Source: Candidatus Woesearchaeota archaeon (GTDB lineage: Archaea; Nanobdellota; Nanobdellia; Woesearchaeales; GW2011-AR4). From it: a DNA stretch of 53,477 nt. A model generated the notes under the pieces. It saw only the letters and a program-made list of their open reading frames with translations, did not search any database and was not told where the DNA came from. A program made the position numbers and the translations under genes. This document shows positions 8,255 to 17,415 of this stretch, piece after piece. Location of the stretch: positions 1 through 53,477 of the forward strand of contig JAGVXS010000063.1 of the NCBI GenBank assembly GCA_018303685.1. Reading direction: 5' to 3'. The stretch's first letter is position 1. Every line of letters begins with the position of its first letter.

Positions 8255-10054
8255 TTAATTAATCCTGTTTGAATACTGGTCAAGCCAAAGCTTCAGGATA
8301 AACATTGTCCACAAGCCGCTGGTGTAGTCTTTTTCCTTATTGTAGTGCAGCCTGAGCAATTTGTTTATATAGTCCCTGCTGATATACCTGTCCAGCTCGC
8401 TTTTTTCAGCCAAGCTTCCATTAATCAAGTCTTTTAATTCTTTCCGCATGTATATCTCCAACGGGAATGTAAACCCCTGTTTTTTCCTGTAGATTATGCT
8501 CTTTGGCAATATTCCGACAAGTGATTTTTTAAGTATGTATTTGGGTTCAGCGCCTTTCAGCTTCAATCTCATTGGTATTTTTGCCGAGAATTCCATAAAA
8601 CCATAGTCAAGGAAAGGTGCTCTTGCCTCAAGGCTTACAAACATTGATGACCTGTCAAGCTTTGTCAAAATGTCATCTACAAGATAGGTGTTTATGTCTG
8701 CATTGCTTATATTATCCAGATAATCCGGATAAACAAAAAATTTTTTGCAGTAATCAGAGAAATCAAAATTTCCCAAAAAAAGGTTTTTTCTCAAGTCAGA
8801 TTTGAAGTTGGCTCTCAGCTCGGCATATTTTTTATATTGATTTAATCTGATGAATTCAAGATAGTTTCTTAATTTCCCAAATGGCAACGATAACAGGGGG
8901 CTAATAAATTTTTTGGGCAGATACTCCTGCAAAGCCAGGAGCCTGTACTGCAGATACCTTTCATAGCCCAAAAAAGACTCGTCTCCGCCGTCTCCTGACA
9001 ACGAGACTGTGACATGCTTTCTCGCGACCTTGGAAACAAGATATGTTGGAACCATGGAAGGGTCTCCAAACGGCTCATCATACTGCTTCACAAGCTTCGG
9101 GAGCAGTTCCCTGACGTCGTCTGCATCAAATGAAATATCATGATGCCCTGTATCAAACTTCTCGGAAACCATTCTTGCGTATTTTGACTCGTCAAATTGG
9201 CTGTAGTCAAAGCTGATTGAAAATGTCTTCAAGTCATTTTTATATTTTTTAATGTAAGCGACGATTGCGCTGCTGTCCAGTCCGCCTGACAGGAAAGCCC
9301 CAACTGGAACATCCGCTATCAATCTTTTCCTTACTGCCGAATCAAGATGTTCCCTTATTTTTTTTACAAAAAAATCCTCGCTTTCGTTTATTTTGTTTGA
9401 AAGGTCTATTTGCCAATACCTTTCTATGCCTATTTTGAAGTCCTTAAACAGCAATGTGCAGCCTGCCTCCAGCTTGTTGATATTGTTAAAGATGGATTTC
9501 TTTGTCGGCGTATAGCCATAAGTCAGGTAAAAATAAAGCGCCTCTTTGTTTATTGAGGCCTTGATGCCTGCCTTTAATATGGACTTTATCTCTGACGCAA
9601 AAATAAATTTTTTACCAGAATGATAATAAAAAAGAGGCTTCTTGCCAAGCCTGTCCCTTGCGATGAAAAGCTCCCTGTTTTTTGAATCCCATATTGCAAA
9701 TGCAAACATTCCGTTGAATCTTTCAACACATTTTCTGCCGTATTCCTCATAGGCATGAAGTATGACCTCTGTGTCTGTATCAGTCCTGAACTTATGCTTC
9801 TTTTTTTGCAATTCCTGCCTTAACTCAATAAAATTATAAATCTCGCCGTTAAAGACTATCCATTTTGTGCCATCCTCATTTGAAATAGGCTGCTTTCCCC
9901 TGCTCAAGTCTATGATGCTCAACCTTCTGCTTCCCAAAGAAATGTATTTATCAGTATAAAACCCGTAATCATCAGGACCCCTGTGCCTTATCAAGTCAGA
10001 CATAGCTTTGACTAGATTTTTGTCATTCCAGTTGAAACCTACAATGCCGCACAT
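8255..10054 (-). CDS. asnB: Asparagine synthase (glutamine-hydrolysing)-like amidotransferase
   Basis: 599 aa; MCGIVGFNWND catalytic Cys2; VPVGAFLSGGLDSSAIVAYI PP-loop; SLEARAPFLDYGFMEF. Confidence 0.92.
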   Translation of the reverse strand: MCGIVGFNWNDKNLVKAMSDLIRHRGPDDYGFYTDKYISLGSRRLSIIDLSRGKQPISNEDGTKWIVFNGEIYNFIELRQELQKKKHKFRTDTDTEVILHAYEEYGRKCVERFNGMFAFAIWDSKNRELFIARDRLGKKPLFYYHSGKKFIFASEIKSILKAGIKASINKEALYFYLTYGYTPTKKSIFNNINKLEAGCTLLFKDFKIGIERYWQIDLSNKINESEDFFVKKIREHLDSAVRKRLIADVPVGAFLSGGLDSSAIVAYIKKYKNDLKTFSISFDYSQFDESKYARMVSEKFDTGHHDISFDADDVRELLPKLVKQYDEPFGDPSMVPTYLVSKVARKHVTVSLSGDGGDESFLGYERYLQYRLLALQEYLPKKFISPLLSLPFGKLRNYLEFIRLNQYKKYAELRANFKSDLRKNLFLGNFDFSDYCKKFFVYPDYLDNISNADINTYLVDDILTKLDRSSMFVSLEARAPFLDYGFMEFSAKIPMRLKLKGAEPKYILKKSLVGILPKSIIYRKKQGFTFPLEIYMRKELKDLINGSLAEKSELDRYISRDYINKLLRLHYNKEKDYTSGLWTMFILKLWLDQYSNRIN

Positions 10055-10125
10055 TTTCTTTAGAAATCCTGAATAATTATAGTATTTATAAATATATACT
10101 TACAGCCTGAGGCAGAATAGAACAA

Positions 10126-12066
10126 TTAAACAACTTCAAATATTACAATCCCGCTGTTGCCGAAAACCGGCTTGAATTTTCCTGAATTTGCGAACTCGCG
10201 GACTTTTTCATTTGTTGCATTTGCCCCGAATTTTTTGGATGCCTGCCCGTCAATGACTATATACTTGTATTTTTCCTTTTTAAGCCACTCATAGGTTTGC
10301 CCAGCAGTCTGGTTGAAGCTGCTGCGCTGGTAAACCCTAACATTCTCGCACCAATGGCATGTGAACTTGTCCATGCCAACAACCACAGCATTGTTTGAAA
10401 AAGTGAAGATTCTTGCCCCTGAAGGCAGGTTGTCTTTAAGCCATATATAGCCTTCTAATTCAGGCGAGTGCACATTCCCAGACTGGTCCTGAACATAAGT
10501 CCAGAAAGCCCCAGCCGGCCATCGCTCATCGGTATTGACTGCATATTTTTGGGCAAAAGAAGTAATTATAACGCCGTATGCAACCAGCGCTATCACAGCC
10601 AGAGATACAAAAGCCAATATTTTGCCTGATTTTACAAAGCTGCCGGCAAGGTTCCTTGCAAGCCCTGCAATCATACTCACCCCCTCCCCTGCCAGCAGGG
10701 AGACGGGCACTGCGAGCAGCGACCACGCCCTGAAAGGAGAGAGCTTATAATAAAAGGGGCCTGCATTAACAGCGTAGAAGCTGAATATGAACCAAAGCAA
10801 TACCACTATCAAATGCTTTTCCCTGAATTCCGCTTTTTTATAGCTGATTATGGCTAATAGTGTAAAAACAAACAAGGATATTAACAGGATAAAAACCATA
10901 AATCTCTGGTCTGAGAGGAACTCTAAAAACGGGACAGTGCCCCTTTCAAGCGATTGGACGTCCTTTTTCTCGACAAACTTGACATAATTCTGGGAAAGAA
11001 AAAACAGCAATATGCCGCTTAGGATAAAAAATACCGTTAAGACCATGACTTTATTTTTTTTGAATTCCTCGTGATATTTGCCAATCAACAGCACAAGCGC
11101 GGCAAGTACGAGCAAAGAGAGCACAAACCCTATTCCTATTGGGTTGTTTATCATATTGACGCTTTTTGCAAAAACAAAATCCGCCATCGTGTAAGCCCGG
11201 TCTCCGGTGCCAGGCGTTGTCAAAACAGTAGTTCCTGACAGCCCCAACCCGCTTAAAGTGTCCCCTAAGCCATGCTTCATTATCATCGGCAGCCACCACA
11301 AAATAAAGGACAAAAGAAAGCCTACAAGCGCGGCAGCAAGCCGAAGTTACAGTTGCCGCTATTGCTACTGCCGATATTATCCACCATCTTTTATCATCTT
11401 TAACCTTTTCTATTGAATAGAATGAAACAAAAAAAAGTGGCATTGTGATGGATATTGCCCATATAAAGTGGCTTAGGTGGGCAGGCATGGAAAACATGGC
11501 AAAAGCCGCGAACAATGCCGTTCTGGGGCTGTTTGTGAGGGCTCTTGCAAAAAAATAAAAAAAGATTATGCTCAATGACACCAGAAGCGCGTTGAAAAAC
11601 TTCAGTGTCCAGTAGACTGAGTCGTTTGTCTGGTGCATTATGCCCAAAAGCATATCGTATGCAGGCGGGTAAGGGTCTGTATAGTGAAACCCAAAGGCGG
11701 TTTTCTCGAATGCTGTTTTTCGCCTTTTGCATACATATAGAATGACATGAAAAACAGCACCAGGACAATGGCAGAGAAAAGATTGATTGAAAATTTCGGA
11801 ATCTTCAGAACATTTGCTTCTTTTTTGTAGCGGATATAAGCCCTCAGGCAGACAAGCAGAATGGATGCAAGCAGGTAAATCCTCCAGTCAATCGGTATTC
11901 TAAGAAGGTTCAGCAAAAGCCCGAATGTTATCACAGAGCCTAGGCCAATTCCAATCCTCATTATGTTTCTTTCAAGAAAGTCCTCTGATTCCCTGGCTAG
12001 CAGGCTAAATCCAAAACCAAAACTCCACGTATATGCGAAAAACAGGATTATGCTCAATATGTACAT
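10126..12066 (-). pseudogene. GT-C-type multi-TM glycosyltransferase/oligosaccharyltransferase-like protein split by two frameshifts
   Basis: ORFs 11638..12114, 11051..11653 and 10126..11313 are consecutive parts of one polytopic protein. Frames rejoin with +1 A at the AAAAA run near 11720 (GEKTAFEKTAFGFHYTDPYPPAYDMLLG) and -1 G near 11343 (TVTSLAAALVGFLLSFILWWLPMIM). Confidence 0.8.
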
Positions 12067-12162
12067 TAACTTCCCCCTGCCAAAAAAATGACATGTATAT
12101 AAAAACTTACTCATTTAGTTTACGGGGAAAGGTATTTAAATAGTCTGCTGTTTGTTATGTAC

Positions 12163-13044
12163 ATGAAAATTGTAGTTACCATACCCGCTTACAATGAAGC
12201 AGGCAGCATTGCGAAAGTAATAAATGACATAAGAAAAGTCATGAATTCAAACAGGCATGACTATAGAATACTTATTGTGGACGACGGAAGCACTGACAAG
12301 ACAGCAGAGATTGCAAGAAAAAATGGGGCGATAGTTTATTCCCACCCGAAAAATTACGGGCTGGCTGAAACATTTATGACTGAGGTAAAGAAATGCCTTG
12401 AACTCAAGGCTGATGTCATCGTGCACATTGATGCTGACGGGCAGTACCTGCCAAGCGAAATACCAAAGCTTGTAAAAGAGATAAAAAACGGCTATGACTT
12501 GGTTCTTGGAAGCAGGTTCAAGGGCGAGATAGAGTCCATGCCGCTGATTAAAAGGGCAGGAAATATCACTTTCTCCAAGGTTGTGTCACAAATTACGAAC
12601 ATGAAAATCACTGATGCGCAGACTGGGTTCAGGGCATTCACAAGCGAACTGGCAAAAAACGTCAATATAAGGTCGAAGCATACATACACTCAGGAGCAAA
12701 TTATAAGGGCAGTGACGCAGAAATTCAGAATTAAGGAAGTTCCTGTTTACTTCAGGAAAAGGGACGGCAAAAGCAGGCTGATAAAAAATACTTTTGGCTA
12801 TGCTGCAAGAGCATGGATTAACATCGTCAGGATTTACAGGGACTACGAGCCGTTAAAATTTTTCGGGCTGTTGGGCTCTTTTATATTCTCAATCGGGTTT
12901 CTCATAGGATTGTATTTGGTGTACCTCCATTTCACGAGCGGAATAGTAGGGCATTTTGCCTTGCTCATGCTTGATGTTCTGATTCTGAGCATAGGGCTGC
13001 AGATAATAATATTCGGGTTTCTGGCTGACATGGAAAAAAAATAA
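12163..13044 (+). CDS. GT2 family glycosyltransferase (dolichyl-phosphate sugar synthase-like) with C-terminal TM region
   Basis: VVTIPAYNEAGSIAKVI, ILIVDDGSTDKTAEIA, DVIVHIDADGQYLPSEIPKLV, LVLGSRFKG. Confidence 0.93.
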   Translation: MKIVVTIPAYNEAGSIAKVINDIRKVMNSNRHDYRILIVDDGSTDKTAEIARKNGAIVYSHPKNYGLAETFMTEVKKCLELKADVIVHIDADGQYLPSEIPKLVKEIKNGYDLVLGSRFKGEIESMPLIKRAGNITFSKVVSQITNMKITDAQTGFRAFTSELAKNVNIRSKHTYTQEQIIRAVTQKFRIKEVPVYFRKRDGKSRLIKNTFGYAARAWINIVRIYRDYEPLKFFGLLGSFIFSIGFLIGLYLVYLHFTSGIVGHFALLMLDVLILSIGLQIIIFGFLADMEKK

Positions 13045-13079
13045 AAATACTTAAAAACAGGCGTTTGTTTCTATATCAA

Positions 13080-14171
13080 ATGAAAATACTGGTTTTTACA
13101 AGCAGGTACACTGCGGGCAGGGACATAATAAGCGAGGATTTTGGAAGGCAGGTAAGGATATTTGAGCACCTGAGGAAGCTCGGGCACAAGATAGACTTTT
13201 TCTGCGTGGATTACAAGAAGCTGGAAAACAAAAGCGTGAATTTGCACGGCATGAGGATTTTCATAAAGCCGTTCAAGCCGTTAAAATTTTTTAGCCTGTT
13301 ATCTGGATTAAGAAAAACCATTAAATCCAATAGTTATGATATTATTATAGCCACTTCTGATCCCTTATGGGGCGTTATAGGGTATTTCATGTCAAAGAAG
13401 CGCGGAATAAATTTTGTATATGATGTTCAGGACAACTACAGGCTTTACGAGAGCTACAGAATCCCTTTTTTCGGGCTGCTTGAGGGGCATGTTAAAAGGA
13501 ATGCGGATATGGTTATCTGCGCAAGCAATGCGCTCACAGACGATGTGAAAGGCATTAGGAAGAAAAAAACTATAACAATTCCTAATGGCGTTGATATGAA
13601 GCTTTTCAAGCCGCTGGACAAAGCCAACTCCAGAAAAATGCTGAAACTGCCTCTTGATGCAAAAATAATATCATACATGGGCTCTATACAAAAGCTGCAC
13701 GGAGTTGACATCCTAATAAAAACATTTGAAGAGCTGAGAAAAGAGGTGAAAGGGGCAAGGCTTATGCTTGCCGGGAAGGTTATAAATCCAAATGAGAATT
13801 TTGACTTGAAAAAAGACTGGATAATATACCTTGGCTCATTGCCCCAGAAAAAGGTTGTTTCTGCAATCAATGCTTCTGATGTTGTTGTAATCCCATACCC
13901 AAACAACAGCTTTACAAGGTATATGCAGGCCCCCTACAAGCTGATGGAATTTATGGCATGCAATGTGCCCCTTGTTATTACATATGCAGGGGAGATGCAC
14001 AAGAGCATAAAAGACAAAAAGCTGGTTGCAAAAGCCGGAAGCATTGATGACCTGAAGGAGAAAATAAAGTACGCGCTTACACTGAAGAAAGTCAATTCCC
14101 GAGATGTGGCGGCTGAATATGACTGGAAGAATATCGCATCTAAATTGGATGCTGTGATAAGGGGTATGTAA
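13080..14171 (+). CDS. GT4 family glycosyltransferase
   Basis: MKILVFTSRYTAGRDIIS...VYDVQDNYRLYES...IPNGVDMKLFKPL...PYKLMEFMACNVPLV. Confidence 0.88.
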   Translation: MKILVFTSRYTAGRDIISEDFGRQVRIFEHLRKLGHKIDFFCVDYKKLENKSVNLHGMRIFIKPFKPLKFFSLLSGLRKTIKSNSYDIIIATSDPLWGVIGYFMSKKRGINFVYDVQDNYRLYESYRIPFFGLLEGHVKRNADMVICASNALTDDVKGIRKKKTITIPNGVDMKLFKPLDKANSRKMLKLPLDAKIISYMGSIQKLHGVDILIKTFEELRKEVKGARLMLAGKVINPNENFDLKKDWIIYLGSLPQKKVVSAINASDVVVIPYPNNSFTRYMQAPYKLMEFMACNVPLVITYAGEMHKSIKDKKLVAKAGSIDDLKEKIKYALTLKKVNSRDVAAEYDWKNIASKLDAVIRGM

Positions 14172-14229
14172 TATTTACTTATTTTAATCAAAACAATAAG
14201 TTTTATAAGCCATTATACAATCCTGAAAA

Positions 14230-15270
14230 ATGATTAAATTGGTGAATATCGGCGTCATTGGATGCGGCTACTGGGGGCCAAACCTGATTAGGAATTTCAG
14301 CCAGATAAAGGACTGCAAGGTGCTGTGGTGCGCTGACCTGAGCGATGAAAGGCTGCAGCATATAAAAGAGATTTACCCAAGCGTGCAGGCAACAAAAAGC
14401 TACATGGACATCAACAATGACAAAAATGTTGATGCTGTTGCAATTGCAACTCCTGTATCAAGCCATTTCGAGCAGGCAAAAAAGGCACTGGAAAGCGGCA
14501 AGCATGTTCTTGTTGAAAAGCCAATCACAAGCAACTCAAAAGACGCTGAAGAATTAATTAGAATTGCAGATAAAAACAAAAGAATCCTCATGGTGGACCA
14601 TACTTTTGAATACTCGCCTGCCGTGAACAAGATAAAGGAGATAATTGACTCGGGTGAGCTGGGAAAAATATTCACAATAGACATGATAAGGGTCAACCTG
14701 GGGCTTTTCCAGAAAGACATAAATGTCGTGTGGGACCTTGCGCCGCATGACATATCAATACTGCTTTTCCTGCTGGACAAGATGCCGCTCAGTGCAAGCG
14801 CTGATGGCGTGGATTTCGTGCAAAAAGGCATTGAGGACGATGCGCATCTGGCTTTGAAGTTTCCGGACAGGGTTATGGCGCATATGCATGTAAGCTGGCT
14901 GGACCCGCTGAAGATAAGAAAGGTAACAATCGTAGGCAACAGGAAAATGCTTGTTTATGATGACACTGCCCAAAATGAAAGGGTAAAGATTTATGACAAA
15001 GGGGTTAATCTGGAGAAGAACAGCCTGCCAAGGGACGAATACTACAGCACATGGGAAGGATTTAAGCTTGTGTACAGGAGCGGAGATGTCAACATACCGA
15101 GAATCGAGGAGAAGGAGCCGTTAAGCATAATGTGCAGGCATTTCATTGACTGCATAAAAACAGGAAAAAGGCCGGTAAGCGACGGCAATTCAGGGCTGAG
15201 GGTGGTAAAAGTCATAGAAACGCTGCAGGAGTCGCTGAAAAACAACGGAGCAGAGGTTTCTTTGCAATGA
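14230..15270 (+). CDS. Gfo/Idh/MocA oxidoreductase (WbpB/WlbA-like)
   Basis: VNIGVIGCGYWGPNLIRNF Rossmann, HVLVEKPITSNSKDAEEL, WDLAPHDISIL; followed by WbpD- and WbpE-like genes. Confidence 0.88.
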   Translation: MIKLVNIGVIGCGYWGPNLIRNFSQIKDCKVLWCADLSDERLQHIKEIYPSVQATKSYMDINNDKNVDAVAIATPVSSHFEQAKKALESGKHVLVEKPITSNSKDAEELIRIADKNKRILMVDHTFEYSPAVNKIKEIIDSGELGKIFTIDMIRVNLGLFQKDINVVWDLAPHDISILLFLLDKMPLSASADGVDFVQKGIEDDAHLALKFPDRVMAHMHVSWLDPLKIRKVTIVGNRKMLVYDDTAQNERVKIYDKGVNLEKNSLPRDEYYSTWEGFKLVYRSGDVNIPRIEEKEPLSIMCRHFIDCIKTGKRPVSDGNSGLRVVKVIETLQESLKNNGAEVSLQ

Positions 15271-15749
15271 AAAATCAAATCATCAGCAATGTAAAGCTCG
15301 GGAAAAATGTCATGATATACAATTTTGTGAACATATACGGCTGCGAGATAGGCGACAACACAAAAGTAGGCAGCTTTGTTGAAATAAGGGACAGAGTTAA
15401 AATAGGGAAAAACTGCAAGATTCAGGCGTTTGCATTTCTGCCGCAGGGCGTCATTCTCGAGGACGAGGTTTTCATAGGGCCGCATGCATGCTTTGTCAAT
15501 GACAAAGTCCCAAGGGCGACAACAGGCGGAAAACTGAAAGAGATTGGAAAAGACTGGAAGCCGTTGACTACAATAGTCAAAAAAGGCGCTTCCATAGGAG
15601 CAAACGCGACAATACTCGGAGGCATTACAATCGGCGAGAATTCAATCGTAGGGGCCGGGGCTGTTGTGATAAAAGATGTGCCCAAAAATTGCATTGTTGT
15701 AGGCAATCCCGCAAAGGTTATTGGAAAAGTCAAAGATTCAATCAAATGA
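15267..15749 (+). CDS. Left-handed beta-helix acetyltransferase (WbpD/WlbB-like)
   Basis: Hexapeptide repeats (NVMIYNFVNIYGCEIGDNTKVGSFVEI...IGANATILGGITIGENSIVGAGAVV). Confidence 0.9.
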   Translation: MKNQIISNVKLGKNVMIYNFVNIYGCEIGDNTKVGSFVEIRDRVKIGKNCKIQAFAFLPQGVILEDEVFIGPHACFVNDKVPRATTGGKLKEIGKDWKPLTTIVKKGASIGANATILGGITIGENSIVGAGAVVIKDVPKNCIVVGNPAKVIGKVKDSIK

Positions 15750-16843
15750 TAAAGTTTGTGGACTTAAAAGCGCAGTACAATTCTATAAAAGAAGATATAA
15801 ATAAGGCACTGCAGCAAGTGCTTGACTCAAGCCAGTTCGTGCTTGGGGGGCAGGTAAAAAACTTTGAAAATGAATTTGCTGACTTCTGCAATGCGAAATA
15901 TGCTGTTGGCGTTAATTCCGGCACTTCAGCTTTGCATCTTGCTTTATTGGCAAAGGGAATCGGGAAAAATGATGAAGTTATAACAACTCCTAATACATTC
16001 ATTGCAACCTGCGCTGCAATCTCCTATACAGGGGCAACTCCAAGACTGGTTGACATAGAGCCGGACACTTACAATATGGACCCGAAAAAGCTTGAAAGCG
16101 CAATAACCCAGAAAACTAAAGCTGTTATTCCTGTTCATCTATACGGCCAGCCTGCTGAAATGAATGAGATAATTAAAATTGCACAGAAGCATAATTTGGA
16201 GATTATTGAGGATGCGTGCCAAGCCCATGGAGCAGAGCATCACGGCAAAAAAGTGCCTGTGTCAGGCACAGCGTGCTTCAGCTTTTATCCAGGCAAAAAC
16301 CTTGGAGCTTATGGGGAAGGCGGCATGATTGTAAGCAATGACAAGAAATTTGATGAAAAATTAAGGGCTTACAGGGATCATGGCCAGACTAAAAAGAATG
16401 TCCATAAATATATTGGCTACAATTATAGGCTTGAAGAAATTCAGGCTGCTGTATTAAGGGTTAAATTAAGGCATCTTGCCAAATGGACAGAAATGAGGAG
16501 GAAAAATGCGCTGCTGTACAATGAGATGCTCAAAGGCTGCGATATTGCAACGCCTGTTGAAAAAAAATACAACAAGCACGTCTATCATCTTTATGTTATA
16601 AGGGCTAAAAACAGGCAAAAGCTGGCTGAATATCTTAATTTAAAGGAAATCCAGACAGGCGTGCACTATCCAACGCCAATACACCTTCAGGAGGCTTACA
16701 GCAATCTGGGCTATAAAAAAGGCAGCTTCCCGATTGCAGAGCAGTATGCTGATGAAATACTTTCTTTGCCGATGTTTCCTGAGCTTACAGAAGAGCAAAT
16801 AAGTTATGTGTCAAAAAGCATAAAGGATTTTCTAAAATGCTGA
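15746..16843 (+). CDS. DegT/DnrJ/EryC1/StrS aminotransferase (WbpE/WlbC-like)
   Basis: MIKFVDLKAQYNSIKEDI..., VGVNSGTSALHLALLAKGI, IIEDACQAHGAEHHGKK, CFSFYPGKNLGAYGEGGMI, YNYRLEEIQAAVLRVKL; ATGA overlap with upstream gene. Confidence 0.93.
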   Translation: MIKFVDLKAQYNSIKEDINKALQQVLDSSQFVLGGQVKNFENEFADFCNAKYAVGVNSGTSALHLALLAKGIGKNDEVITTPNTFIATCAAISYTGATPRLVDIEPDTYNMDPKKLESAITQKTKAVIPVHLYGQPAEMNEIIKIAQKHNLEIIEDACQAHGAEHHGKKVPVSGTACFSFYPGKNLGAYGEGGMIVSNDKKFDEKLRAYRDHGQTKKNVHKYIGYNYRLEEIQAAVLRVKLRHLAKWTEMRRKNALLYNEMLKGCDIATPVEKKYNKHVYHLYVIRAKNRQKLAEYLNLKEIQTGVHYPTPIHLQEAYSNLGYKKGSFPIAEQYADEILSLPMFPELTEEQISYVSKSIKDFLKC

Positions 16844-17415
16844 TTATAAAATTTATAATAAAGCTGATAACAAAGATTTTGTCTACCGGGTATTTTCTAA
16901 GATTATTGTATAATGTTGACATTGGTAAACACAAAATGGACTTTCAAACCGGATTTGCTTCACTTTTAATGAAAAAATCCATCAAAAAATATGTTAAAAA
17001 TGGCGAAAGGGTGCTGGACATCGGCACTGGCCCGTATGCCCTCCACAGCATCTGGATGGGGAAAAACATGGATGTTGATGCTGTTGCAACAGACATCAAC
17101 GATGAATACATAAAAAATGCCGTGAAAGTTATGGCCCTCAATAAAGTGAGTTTCAAAATAATTAAAAGCGACTTATTTAAAAACATAAAGGGAAGATTTG
17201 AATGGGCAATTTTTAACCCTCCTGATTACAGGCTGGTGGAGAGGCTGCTGGAGGAGGCTCCTGCAAATATCAAATTAATGCTCTCGATGAATCTTTTCTA
17301 CATAAACCGCAGGAAAGCTGAAGGAATAATAAAAAACAGCAATTACAAAGTTATTGATATCATGGCAGAGTTTCTTAACCCAGCCAAGGTTTTCATACTG
17401 GAAAAAAAATCATAG
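16837..17415 (+). CDS. SAM-dependent class I methyltransferase
   Basis: RVLDIGTGPYALHSIWM, DINDEYIKNAVKVM, WAIFNPPDYRL. Confidence 0.75.
   Translation: MLIIKFIIKLITKILSTGYFLRLLYNVDIGKHKMDFQTGFASLLMKKSIKKYVKNGERVLDIGTGPYALHSIWMGKNMDVDAVATDINDEYIKNAVKVMALNKVSFKIIKSDLFKNIKGRFEWAIFNPPDYRLVERLLEEAPANIKLMLSMNLFYINRRKAEGIIKNSNYKVIDIMAEFLNPAKVFILEKKS

Noticed and set aside
13400-16900. tRNA genes or rRNA fragments
   Set aside because: No T-arm/anticodon architecture or rRNA signature found here or elsewhere in the window by eye; a tRNAscan/Infernal run would be decisive.
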